Assembly: GCF_003254395.2 (NCBI RefSeq)
Contig: NC_037648.1
Coordinates: forward strand, 5,587,635 to 5,651,634
Reading direction: 5' to 3'
DNA length: 64,000 nt
Source of the DNA: Apis mellifera
Lineage: Eukaryota > Arthropoda > Insecta > Hymenoptera > Apidae
Part shown: in pieces, positions 1 to 11,300 of the stretch
How positions within the stretch are numbered: position 1 is the first letter of the stretch
Layout of the letters: every line of letters starts with the position of its first letter
Position numbers and translations under genes: made by a program
Notes under the pieces: generated by a model
The model's input: the letters and a program-made list of their open reading frames with translations, nothing else
What the model was told of the DNA's origin: nothing
The model's database searches: none

Positions 1-1788
1 CTTTTGTAAATATAACAGTAAATAAGTTATATATGCATAATAAGTTAATAACTATAATAAATAAATAAATAAAATTTCATCGAAATTGGTTAACATTGCA
101 ATAAGCTATAAACGATCGAAAATACTCAAAATAGTCTTTTGTCATTTCTGATCTGGATTAAATCTAAAATTTTTTATATATTCTATTCTTGCTGTATTCT
201 TTTTATGTGTCAATCAATGAAACTTTGTATTTTTATAATTATATATGTATTTAAATCTACAAAAAATATGTTTTGTAGATTATGTTTTCATTATAAGTCC
301 AGATAACATAATGATAACCTTCATTTTTTTTCCTTTATAAATTTAATCAATAATAATTTCAAAATAATTTTTTATATATTATTTAATAAATTAATTCTTC
401 TAATATTTTAAAAAATTCAAATCATTTAATCTAATTTTAAAAATATTATATATATATTAAAGATTATATGAATATTTTTATCCTAGTAATATATAATAGC
501 TTTCATTATTCAAATTTACAACCGTTTTATAATGTGATTTCTGCTAATATTATTATAATAATTTTATTCATAACAAATATACAAAATTCTATGATCAAAA
601 AATTCCGAAACTTTATTTATAAAATCTACAAATAATTAATTATTAATAAGTTATATATTAGATATATTAAAAGTTATATATTAGATATATTAGATATATT
701 AAAAGATAATAAGATATATTAAAAACAAAAATTTTAATACATATAATGAAATACTTCAAAATTTTTTATAAAAAAATATCTTTTATTTTCAAGTTAATTT
801 AGATTATATTTAGAATTAATAAAAATTTAATAACTGAGAATGAAAAAAATTGATAGCATATAAGAAATATATATTATAAAAATTAAATGCTTCAAAAATG
901 TAATATATTTATAGTATATTTTTTTTATCTTAATTATTAATTGAAATATAATTCTAATGAATTTTCTTTTTATGAAGAAATGTGAAAAATTAAAATAAAT
1001 AAAACTAAGAAAAGTAAAATTGATAGAATGAAAGTAAATAAAATTAAGATAAAATGAAGATTAATCAAAAATATAATTATAATGTGGTCATTTCAACCTA
1101 TCATTATAAATCAATATTACAAGGATCGTGATTATAGTGGTTTGTTCTGATGGTTCGAACTTATTGTTGGATGTGGTTTATATTGTACATGTTCATTCAA
1201 TTAATTCAATTAATTCACCGCAACAAATTAAGAACAAATGCATTCAATTTTTTGTTAAAAATTATTTTTATATATTTTTTTTTATCTACTATCTATTATT
1301 TTATTATCTATTATCTACAATGTTTTTCATTTTCTGCTAATATTTTTTTTTATTATATTATATATAGCATAAAATTTTAATATTTTTTTATTCAACTTAA
1401 TATTTCTTTATTTTATATTTTTATTATTTTTTTTTTATAATTTTGCTTTTTTGCTAAAATTTATTAAATGATTTTTTTATTTTATTGTAATATTTTTTCA
1501 ATATTTTTACTTCATTATACGTAATTCTTTGTGAAATAAAAATAATAATTGTGATGTCTCATATCATTTGTTTAACATTTACAATATTTACATACATATG
1601 ATTTATATATATGAATATTATTATAAAATATTCAAGATAGAATAAAAGAAACTAGAATATTCTTTAGATATTATAAATCTATACTTAATCCAAACTAAAT
1701 CTCAATTTAAATCAAATTCTTAAAAAATACATATAATATTAAATGTTAAACGTATGAAAATATGAATATTTTTCATATTAGAATTAAA

Positions 1789-1863
1789 TGATTATAATAG
1801 TCATAATAATTATAATAGTCATAATAGTTATAATAATAATAATAGTTATAATAGTTATAATAG
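1789..1863. repeat. TAATAGT-type short tandem repeat
   Basis: Degenerate units of about 9 bp reading TAATAGTCA, TAATAATTA and TAATAGTTA follow one another. It is an imperfect AT-rich microsatellite with no coding meaning. Confidence 0.75.
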
Positions 1864-2107
1864 TGGTAAGATAGACAATGATAAGATTTAAAACATTTGA
1901 TTTGTTATTAATCTATATAGTACATACAGTATGATATAAAATTTGAATCATTTCAAATAATTTGAAGTCTAAATATTTAAAAGTCTTGATAAGTTTTGTA
2001 ATATTTTCAAGTTTTAATAATTTTAGAAATCTTGAAAGTTTCAATAGAATTTCTTAAATAAAATATTTTAAATATTTTAATAATTTCTTAAATAAAATTT
2101 CTTTAAT

Positions 2108-2153
2108 AAAAATATAGAAAATATAGAATTGAATATAGAATATAGAATATAGA
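2108..2153. repeat. ATATAGA tandem repeat
   Basis: The heptamer ATATAGA recurs about five times with small interruptions (AAATATAGAATTG...). Confidence 0.75.
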
Positions 2154-3676
2154 AAAAGAATTAGTAAATAAAAAAATTTGAAACGATAAAAAAATAAATA
2201 GCATATATTGTGTCAATCTATATTATTAATTCATTCTTTATTACTTCAACTTTCGAATCTCTTTCTTTTTTATTCGCTATCTTTTTTTATATTTAAGTAT
2301 GTAGTAAGTAAAAATAAATTTCTATTTTAATTTTGTTATACATGATAAATGCCATCGAAATTCTTAAAAATTTAAAAATATTACAATATACGATTATGAA
2401 CTCTCAAATATATAACAAACATTGACACAACATTCACAATATGAAATATTATGGCCAATATAAATGATAACATCAATTATCATTGATATTCGAAATATTG
2501 ATTTGACAAAGTTTTTCTCAATACGTAGTAGAACGATCGTATTTCTCTCTGCTCCCCGTATAAATATTATATTGTTTAGAAAATGAAAGATATAATTTAA
2601 TTAGTAGACTTAATAATTATTGTAAAAAATTTGTAAATAAAAAAATATTATGGAGAATCAATGATTGTCGGATGTAATAAAATTAAATTTTTTAAATTAA
2701 AATGAAACTATATTCATTATTAATTCGTTTCTGGAAAACAAACGAATATTGAATTAGATGAATATAAAATCAATTTTTTTAAATAACAATTAGTGGAAAA
2801 ATTAAATGGAAAAAAATAATTAATGAAGAATAACTAATAAAAAAAAGAATAATTAGTTTCCAATTTCTATATTAATCTATATTATAACAAATATTTTTTT
2901 ATTGATAAAAAATTATATAAAATTATATCATGAATATCATGAAATTATAATAATTAATAAACGTTTAGTTTATTAATAGTGAATAAATTATAATATTTAA
3001 TATACTTTCTTCGATATATTGTTTCTTGTTCCTGTTCAATTCCAACGTTAGTATTGCTATTTAATTAACTTATACATATATCATAATTGATTTTTTGTTA
3101 ATAATTCAATTGTTAACAAAACCGTAACGAAAATTTTGCAAAGGAAAATTGAAATTACTTCAGTTAACGGATATTTCTATATTTTTGAGAAATAAATATA
3201 GAGATTTCAATTTGTTCGAAATGATTCGAATTTCCATAATCTTTAAGTTGTTTCAAAGTTAAGATTTTAATGTTTATTATACATATGCGCAAGGAAAAAT
3301 TGTTCAAAATGTTGTTCCTGATAATAATTTTCAAAATGATTAAAATTAGCGAATATGTTTTTTTCTAAATACAATAAATGTCTATTATTCGAATAAATTA
3401 ATCCATTTTTTTAATGTTTATAATATTGTAAGAGATAGCAATTACACGAATTCGATTAATGTTCATCAACTGTATCGACGGACATAATTTATACGATTGA
3501 TTTTCTATAAAATAATAGATGTTGTGAAATAAATATCTTATGAATTTTAAAAAAATTAAAAATTCAGTTTTTTGAACTGAAACTCATCTCTTTTATATAT
3601 TAATTGTTATTCATTTGATGTTGTTTATGAATATATATAAACAATTGAAAAATGAAAATGTATGTATTATCATGAA

Positions 3677-3679
<3 letters not shown>

Positions 3680-3725
<46 letters not shown>
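3680..3725. repeat. (AT)n microsatellite, about 23 units
   Basis: An uninterrupted alternating AT run of about 46 bp, flanked by GAATGC on the left and TTTAGC on the right. The isoleucine/tyrosine-rich open frame across it is an artefact of the repeat. Confidence 0.95.
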
Positions 3726-3728
<3 letters not shown>

Positions 3729-4689
3729 GCAAAATTTTATAATATTATACCAATATTTTTAAGAATAACTAAGTTATATAAGTTGTTCAAAATAATGCCT
3801 TTAACAATATATTTAATATATTTAATATATTTAAACTTATTAAAATAAGGATAAGAAAATAACTAATTGATAGATTAAACGTTTATTTAAGATTTTTATT
3901 TAAGTCGTATTCTCATTATATATCGATATTTATCAATCGATAAAATCACTCGGCACTGAGTGTATCGTTGAATGATGAAATTGATTGATTTTATCAAATA
4001 ATTGTAATTATGATTTAACAATTATAACTTAACAATTATAATGAAATGAAATTTTGAGTAAATATGTGTTATAAATATATTCTAGTAATAGCCAGTCTAA
4101 AATAAATAATAGATGAAATAATATCAGTAATTTTATAGTATTTATCCAATGAATAATCCATTGCAAGCTTAGACATTTTTTCGGATTCATGAAATACAAA
4201 AATAAAATATAAAATTCTTGATTAACCGAAATTATAATTGGATTATATTATACTATTCCTCTAATATATTCTTATTTCATTGTAGTGAATATACAATCAA
4301 TATGATATCATTAATATGATATCAGTTCATCAACATTATAATGAATATACAATTAAAATGACAAACTTTTTTGTGATGATAAATTAAAATAATTGTTGCA
4401 GTTACATTTATAATAATTGCAAAAAAAAATTGCAAAAAAATTGTAATTAAGAGCAAAAAATTTGAATTTATATAACAAAGAAATCTATAATGTAAGTGAT
4501 TTTATAAATTTTATTTTGTATAATCAATATATTTAATTTCAACGATAAATTTAAAAATTCATTGAATTCGTGCATTTATTAAATTCAATCGGTTTAAAAA
4601 TTGTTAAAAATAATACAAATTCTAAAAAAAAACAATCCCTATAAAAGAACTTAAATTGCATTCGATGAATTAACAATAGATTGAAATCT

Positions 4690-4870
4690 AATTGTCATCG
4701 ATCATGTATCTTCAATCGTTTTGACACGATTTCTTTTGATATTTATTGACATTAATCGATAAATTGATAGGGGGCTTTTCAAACCACGCTGTCTAAATTA
4801 ATGCAAATGTTCCTATTGGTTCAGTATTATCTGTGACTTTGCCAATCGGCAAATGTCAATACATTGGAAA
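4690..4870. other. Small GC-richer island with POU and CCAAT-like motifs
   Basis: This patch has more GC than its surroundings. It contains the octamer ATGCAAAT (4801-4808), an inverted CCAAT as CTATTGGT, and a GCCAATCGGC block near 4840-4850. Octamers are known POU-domain sites and CCAAT is an NF-Y site. The grouping suggests a short enhancer or conserved non-coding element. No open frame longer than a few codons is convincing. Confidence 0.35.
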
Positions 4871-7800
4871 TAAATTTTATATTTACTATTCCAGAATACA
4901 TATCTAAGAAACTCGTTTTATATTCAGATAATTTGAATAACCGATATAATTATTGTATTTATTTATACAGATTTCAAAGATTTCTAAAATTAATCCATGG
5001 CAAAACGTTGTTTGATGTTTTTATTTATATTATCAGATATATAATTGGATTATATTTGTTGTTTTAAGATTAAGAAAAACAATTTTAATCTTCAGTCCAT
5101 AGTAATAATATTAGAAAGTCTTTAATTATTTTTAGAAATTATAATATTTGAAAATTTTTGTGCGTATTATATATATAAAGAATTAGTCGAAGATAGAAAA
5201 TTACTCTAGAAAAAGTAAAAATCCGCAAACTATCATTTCTTTTTCACGTGTATACATATATATATATATATTTTTTAAAATGATTTTCTATGTTTGACTG
5301 ATTTTTTTTTACACAATTGTAATTATTTTTACTAGAATAATTAATGTATAAATATTTCTATCTCGATTAAATTGTTAAATTAAATTAATTGTTAAATCAT
5401 TAAAGAATTTAATTGAATAATTTAAGTGAAATGTGTAATTAAAAGTTTTAGTATTTTGATTAATAAAAATGTAATTTATAACTATATAAATGAATGTTAT
5501 ATATAAGACTATATATTGAATATTATATGTAATCAATTTAACAAAAAAATATTTCTTTCAATTCTTTTAAAATTTTTAATATTTTTATATATTAAAAAGT
5601 TTAATAAAATTTCCTTATTATTATTTTTATTTTTTTTCTATTTTTTATTGTGCTTTTTTATGTTTTTATTTATTTCTTTTTAGACAATTATGCTTATGTT
5701 ATTTAATTGTCATTGTTATGATAATTAAGTATCAATATTATTCATATTAATTATTTTAATCTGTTTTCTAATCACCATGATGAAAATGAGACAAAATTTT
5801 CTTTTTTTTTGAATAATATAATAATAATAATAAAATATAATAAATAACAAATTCTTTGTATATAACTATTAGTTTCTTCAATTTTTTAAGATTTAATAAT
5901 TTAAATAGTTTTTTACTTATTTATATTAATCAATTGTTACAAATAAAATTATATTTCTATGAGTAGTGTAAATTTTTATGTATCTACTACTTTATTTAAA
6001 AGTCTACTATTTTAAATTCATAAATTTATAATAAATTTTCAAAATTTCTTTCATTACGAAACATAGATAGGTGTTTAATAGATAGGTAATAATAAAATTA
6101 TGATATAAGGGATTGTATTATGAAATAATTATTGTATTACGATTGTTATTATAATATAAAATCTTTTGTCATAATTGGATTAGCAAATTATGAAAATAGA
6201 AGAAATGTCAATTTAAAAGATATAATTAAAAAAAATAAGAGGCGAATCGTAATAGTGGGAAATTGAAATATTGATGATCAGCCATTGGCGAATATTTTAG
6301 CTTTAAACAAATAACAATAATTAAGTTAATGAATTATGAAATGGAAATTTCAATAAAAGTGAAATCGATGGAATTAATAGATGAGCGAAACAGGTGCGTT
6401 TAATCGATTGATATAAAGTTAAATCTAAATTTCATGAAGTAGAAATATTATTATAAAGAAAAGCTTATAATAATATCACTTGCGATGATGATTAAAATTA
6501 AATTTTTTGAAATCAATTAAATACAAAGTTTTAAAATTGCACAAGATTTAAATCAAATTTTCAATAATATTTCATTTATAATTTTGGAGCGATAATTATT
6601 TAGTAGATAATTTAAGAGATAATTATTTATCTTAAAATTTCGAATGCAATAGTTTCTATATAATTAATTTTTAATACTTGTAATATTTTTTATTTTTTAA
6701 TTCTTATTCTTTTAAATATTATTAATCATAATATTTGTTATAATATATAAATTATATATAAATATATATAATATATTGGCATTTTATGAATATATAAAAT
6801 GATGTTCACAATAAATTAAAAAATTTTATAAAATCATAATTTTCTTTAATCTATTAATCCAAATTTTTTATTTGCATATAGAAAAATAATTATTTCATGA
6901 AAAGAAAAATTAAATAGCTGAAAATTGATTGAACAAAAATTTATAATATGAATGAGAATAATTTTTAAGGTTATCGCGCTAAAAAATTTGTTGATCAAAT
7001 TTAGGTTTTAATTATTATATAAATATACTATAAGATAATTTTTGTTTATTATTAGAAAGCATGAATAATAAAAATAAATTATTCTTAGATTTTATTTAAC
7101 TTTCATGTATACATACATATTATATTTATTGTTGAATCAAATGAATAAAAATATGTAGATACTATAGAAAGTATATATATAAAATAAATGAATAAATAAA
7201 TTAATTAATAATAAATATAAAAAATAATAAATACCAAAATTTATTAAGAGATTAAATATAATAGATAATAAATAAGAAAAAAATTTATGTCTATTATATA
7301 TAATTTATAAAATTTTTATTATATTGTAAGGATATTAGAACGAAATAAAAATTAAATTAATAATAATTTGAATAATTTATTAATTGAAATTCGATTAATT
7401 TGACAATTGAATACAATTATCAATGGGAAATTATTCGATGTTTAGGATAACATTAGGATGTTAAGGATAATATTTAAAATATGATAATAAATAAAAACTT
7501 TTATTATTTAATAATATTATTTAATACTAATAATATTATTTAATAATTTAATTGTTATTTAAATTGTTATTGTTATTTAAATCATTATTTTTTAAAAAAT
7601 TGAGATTGAATAAATACTTGTACATTCGATCAATTTTCAAATTCATATTTCTAAAATAAATAAATAATAAATAAAAATAATTTTTAAACGAAAATATTTT
7701 ATTCACATACAAAATATTCTAATGATTGAGAATTTCTGCTAAATTGATTTGTACTTGAAAAGTTTTTTTAACTAAACAAAATTTTAAATTAGAAAATTTT

Positions 7801-8130
7801 ATTCTTTCTCTATATATTTTTATATGTAAAATCATCAACTATCGATTATATCACTCAAACGGTAATTACGTATTATTTTTTAAATTCTTCATTATATTAT
7901 ATTATATCAACGTTTTATTTTTCTAAATTTATATCTATATTTTTATTAAAAAGTTCATTTAATTTAATTGGTGCTTATTCTTCATATGAGTAAATATAAA
8001 AATAAATCCAAAAATTAATTATTTCTGAAAACTTAAAAAAAATTTTTATTCATTAAATAACAAATAATTCGTTTTGAAAATATATAAATCACAAATAAAG
8101 AAATGAAAGTTGAAATAAAAATCAATTTGT
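4871..8130. other. AT-rich desert, no gene seen
   Basis: No credible coding sequence. The 67-codon frame at 4864-5067 has an A/T-rich codon make-up without a recognisable domain. A short (TA)n lies at about 5256-5271. Dispersed repeat copy A1 (6661-6975) is listed separately. The remainder is A/T low-complexity sequence. Confidence 0.8.
6661..6975 (+). repeat. Dispersed repeat family A, copy 1
   Basis: This stretch shares a series of words in the same order with 20216-20565. These include TATAAAATGATRTTCACAA, TAATCTAWTAATYCAAATTTTTT, AAAATTAAATWGCT, and GAACAAAAATTTATAATAT followed by AATGAGAATAAT. Matches continue for about 200-300 bp with gaps. Common ancestry is seen directly; a mobile-element origin is inference. 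No terminal repeats or ORF are visible. Confidence 0.6.
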
Positions 8131-8560
8131 TTAGCAAAGTGTCTTCAGTTATACGGAAACAACCACGCAAACCGAGTTCCTGTTTCCAAGTAGTTGAGCG
8201 GAAGTTCGTTTAGCAGCGTTTTGAGGCTACGTTTGAACAACATGGAAGGTGGCAAATGCGCAGCCAGGGTCAAAGTAAATCCTTCGACGAACTTCAACGT
8301 GACTCTGCGAAAGTTTATGGTCCTGACTATACACTCAAGTTAGACGAGTTTCAACCGATATCGAGACATAGACGTAGATATATAAATTCCTCCTGTATAT
8401 GTATAAACGTGCCGTCACTCACGTAAGACTAAGGTTTACTAACTTTTGCTTGAGCTGTTCTGAAATTCTCGAATTAACCGCTTAAGTAATTCCTTGTATT
8501 TCCTACCATGCGAATACAATAAGGAATGGTAATGGGTATAAAGTTAAATACGAACTATTT
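8130..8560. other. GC-richer island with TATA and splice-donor-like motifs
   Basis: A sharp rise in GC within AT-rich DNA. It contains TATATAAA (8379-8386), and about 35 bp later the word GTCACTCAC followed by GTAAGACT, a good match to a 5' splice site (GT at 8422). A promoter with a short non-coding first exon is one reading. A conserved regulatory island is another. The 33-codon ORF at 8242 lies upstream of the TATA motif, so the two do not make a simple gene together. Confidence 0.3.
8242..8343 (+). CDS. Small ORF, 33 aa, unrecognised
   Basis: An ATG (context AACATGG, a good eukaryotic start context) opens a 33-codon frame ending in TAG. The peptide begins MEGGKCAARVKVNPS and ends VLTIHSS. 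Its codons are GC-richer than the surroundings. No signal peptide, domain or repeat is visible. AAAGTAAAT inside the frame could act as a weak splice donor. I do not recognise it. Chance is a fair explanation, because the island is short and other frames are also partly open. Confidence 0.15.
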   Translation: MEGGKCAARVKVNPSTNFNVTLRKFMVLTIHSS

Positions 8561-10561
8561 CAATATTAGACTATGAAATATTATTTATATATACAATATT
8601 ATTTAATAGCGAATTTTAATCTTAAACAAATAAATATCGAATTTTCATGTTTTATTTTTTAAAAAAGAACGTGTGGATAAATTCTAATAAAATTAGAAAT
8701 TAGAGATATTATAATAAATAATAATATAATATATTATTTATTATACAATAATATAATATATTATATATATTATATACATATATTAAATATATTATAATAA
8801 TATAAATTATTGTATTATTATACTAAAAAAAATAATAATATTGTAATAATAATATTATATATATATATAAATACTTTATGCCTTATGTTATTTGAGGTTA
8901 TGTATTTAATGCAATGCAATTATTTATTTATTTATATATCAAAAAAATGTTTTTAAAATATCAATTATTCAAAAATGACAATAAAAGAAATTTCGAAAAT
9001 AATTAAGTAAAATTAAATATTGGATTTTAAATATATTTTTTTTGTTATACTATTTTAAGATAATTTTTCTTATACATTAATTTTCAATTTTTATAAAACT
9101 GCAATTTGATAACTTTTTTTTATAAAATTAGCTTAATTATTTAGCTTAATTATTTTAATTATTTGTAAATATTTTTCTATTTTTTTAAAGTAGCATTTTA
9201 ATACAAATAATTAGATTTAGTTTTTAATGGAAAAAATTAGATTTAGTTCTTTTTATTATAATTGAATTTTTGAATAATTAAATTTTATTTAGTCTAGTGA
9301 AATTATTGCTGTTATTTCTTGTTAATTTATTAATTATGAGATTAATTCTTGAGATAAATGAGTGAATTCTTTCATTTTACTTTCATTACGATTAATATAT
9401 AATATGTAAATTAAATATTATTATTTGAATATGTAAATTCGTTCAATTATAATGCGAATAATTTTATTTAATTATTGCAAAGTTTCTAAATTTTTTATTT
9501 TCTTTTTTTCTATATCAAATATTCGTATTTCAAATATATCATTTGATTATATAATACGTTTAATTTTTATTTGCAAATTAGTCTAAAATTTTATTATAAA
9601 TATAATAAAATTATACTTATGGAAAGTATAAGTTATCGAAGAAAACTTAATGAAATCTTTGCCAATGAAATATATTTTTTAATTATTTATAATTAAATAA
9701 GATAGAATGAAACTTTAATAATTAAAGCTTAAGAAATAATTTTCTTCTCTATTCTAAATCTCTTTTATGCATAAAGAATTCAATATTTGTTGAAGAAAAA
9801 TATCAAAGTTGCAACAGTTTTATAGCTTTATTTTCTGGAATAAATGATATCGTGAAATTAGTTATATAGTCTTAATCCTTACTCAATAAAGTAGGAAATC
9901 AAATTTTAAATAATTATATTACTAATCCATATATTTGTAAACGAATGTAGATTTTTTCTCTGTTGTACATAATACATATTTATATACATATTTAGTAGTT
10001 TCCCTTTCTTTTTCTACATCTCTCTTTCTGGAGATTAATAGATCTATAAACTTGAGATAGATGAATTTATGTTATTTGTTGTGTTATAAATACTTTTAAT
10101 ACGAGATATTTTAATATTAAAATTAAACAAAGATATTTGTATTTTATTTATATCATATTTTAAATTTGGAATCTATTATTTTTATTTTTATTTTTAGAAA
10201 CCGCGATAGTCATATTTTGAAACAAACATTTATACATTATAATATAAATTTATAGAAATATATTCAATATTAAATATTATTGAGAATTAAATAAAGACAG
10301 TTTCGATCTTCAATTTTTATTATTGCTAGTTTGGAAATATAAATAAATATATAATTATATTATATTATCTCATTGCAATCTACATGGTCAGATCAATCAA
10401 TATATCCATTCTTTCTTCTTTTCTCATTGTTAATTAAATTCTCAAAAATCATCAATTCAGAAACGTCCAAATCTCGAATTGCTAAAATAAACTTCATTTT
10501 CTTTAAAATGATGATGTTGCAGAAAAATTCTTTTTTAAGATATTACATTATACATATATAT

Positions 10562-10609
<48 letters not shown>

Positions 10610-10670
10610 ATATTTATAATATTTTTCTTATATTATATTTTTTCTTCATATTATATGATTTTTTCGAAAT
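8561..10670. other. AT-rich desert, no gene seen
   Basis: Very AT-rich, with an imperfect inverted repeat at 8711-8744 (arms ATAATAAATAA/TTATTTATTAT) in a (TAA/TA)-rich stretch up to about 8870. A (TA)n run at 10554-10604 closes it. The 101-codon frame at 10373-10678 ends in that microsatellite and is not credible. Confidence 0.8.
10554..10604. repeat. Compound (TA)n/(CATA)n microsatellite
   Basis: Short TATA-CATA units lead into an uninterrupted (TA)n run from 10570 to 10604. It directly borders the GC-rich island that starts near 10670. Confidence 0.95.
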
Positions 10671-11141
10671 CATCATAAACAAAAAGATATGCTTTTTCTT
10701 CCAAGGAGGTAGGAATGATTTGTGGAATCTCGTCGAATTCTTCATGCGGAAGTGACATGCTTTCGAAGGTACTGAAACGCACCACTTCCTTCTGTGTCGC
10801 CGTGAACCGAAAACGAATGGAGAAAGTTCAGCGCAAAATTCTGCCCATAAAAAGAAAGACGAGAGGCGATGAAGGGTAAGGGAGAGATAGAAAAATTTAC
10901 GGGTACGGCCAGCTCCACCATTGAAATCTAGGACTGAAAAACTGCGAAATTGTTGAAATAACATCGCGCCGGAAATCTCGCGGAGATTCGATATCCGGCG
11001 ATCGTAAAGAAATGCCGGACGTGACCGACAATTACTAGAAGACGGAAATGCGAATTCCACCGCGAATTTATATACGCTGACCTCTTTGTCCTCTCGTCTT
11101 GCGATCATGTTTTCCTTTTCATATTTTCCTTTTTTCTCCAT
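10614..11141 (-). CDS. 175-codon open frame, unrecognised, doubtful
   Basis: This is the longest open frame in the window. It starts at a true ATG and reads MEKKGKYEKENMIARREDKE at the N-terminus, where the lysines come from a pyrimidine-rich plus strand. The middle is Arg/Ser/Phe-rich (for example GAGRTRKFFYLSLTLHR). The C-terminus from about residue 155 runs into AT-rich DNA and turns into KKSYNMKKKYNIRKIL. No signal peptide, membrane segment or known motif is visible. The end entering the AT desert argues against one continuous coding exon; a shorter exon inside it would be more plausible. In DNA of ordinary GC a frame this long is uncommon by chance but not decisive. Confidence 0.15.
   Translation of the reverse strand: MEKKGKYEKENMIARREDKEVSVYKFAVEFAFPSSSNCRSRPAFLYDRRISNLREISGAMLFQQFRSFSVLDFNGGAGRTRKFFYLSLTLHRLSSFFLWAEFCAELSPFVFGSRRHRRKWCVSVPSKACHFRMKNSTRFHKSFLPPWKKKHIFLFMMISKKSYNMKKKYNIRKIL
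10715..10879 (+). CDS. Small ORF, 54 aa, possible first coding exon
   Basis: ATG to TAA, 54 codons, beginning MICGISSNSSCGSDMLSKVL and ending in a basic stretch KILPIKRKTRGDEG. The frame closes at GATGAAGGGTAAGG, where AGG|GTAAGG matches a 5' splice site. The same sequence could therefore be a first coding exon spliced before the stop. It lies antisense to the 175-codon frame, so at most one of the two is likely real. No family is recognised. Confidence 0.15.
   Translation: MICGISSNSSCGSDMLSKVLKRTTSFCVAVNRKRMEKVQRKILPIKRKTRGDEG
10967..11000. other. Compound GC-rich stem-loop
   Basis: Outer arms CGCCGGA (10967-10973) and TCCGGCG (10994-11000) pair perfectly over 7 bp. Inside, AATCTC (10974-10979) pairs with GAGATT (10983-10988) around the 3-nt loop GCG. 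A 5-nt one-sided bulge (10989-10993) separates the two stems. That gives 13 paired bases in 34 nt. The fold is seen directly in the DNA; whether it is transcribed is unknown. Confidence 0.6.
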
Positions 11142-11300
11142 TGCTCCCTTTCCCTCTTTTTTTTTTTGTTTTAGTCGATTTGACTTTTTTTCATTGACTT
11201 CCAGTTTTCACAATATACTGTCTGCTTCGTGTATCGATATTTCTATTTCGGAAACCACTCGTCGAAGGAATTTTGAAAAATTCAAGATTTATAACTGCCC

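Larger units (their letters stand above)
1..4690. other. AT-rich desert, no gene seen
   Basis: All frames are densely stopped. The stretch holds A/T homopolymer runs, a short tandem (AAGTTATATATTAGATATATT-like, about 648-725), the microsatellites listed separately at 1789, 2108 and 3680, and a faint less-AT patch near 2500-2570 with the palindrome ACGATCGT. The short open frames at 1128-1380 and 3615-3848 consist of A/T codons and a (TA)n run and are not credible genes. Confidence 0.8.
10670..11300. other. Large GC-rich island with hairpin and open frames on both strands
   Basis: One of the most GC-rich parts of the window, with many CG dinucleotides (e.g. CATCGCGCC, CCGGCGATCG). It carries a compound stem-loop (10967-11000), a plus-strand 54-codon ORF ending at a GTAAGG donor-like word, and a 175-codon minus-strand frame. 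The right edge (11090-11220) is strongly pyrimidine-rich on the plus strand. A 5' exon/promoter island or a conserved non-coding element are both possible. Confidence 0.45.

Noticed and set aside
1128..1380. Two overlapping ORFs, and a GGTTCGAAC word at about 1151 resembling a tRNA box B
   Set aside because: The frames are A/T-codon noise. No A box, acceptor stem or cloverleaf can be built around the GGTTCGAAC.
3615..3848. 77-codon ORF with YIYIYIYI
   Set aside because: Translation of the (AT)n microsatellite. The same holds for frames over the runs at 10554, 26125 and 53875.
8711..8744. Inverted repeat ATAATAAATAA/TTATTTATTAT as a possible functional hairpin
   Set aside because: Built only of TAA/TTA words in a TAA-rich stretch, where such pairing is expected by chance.
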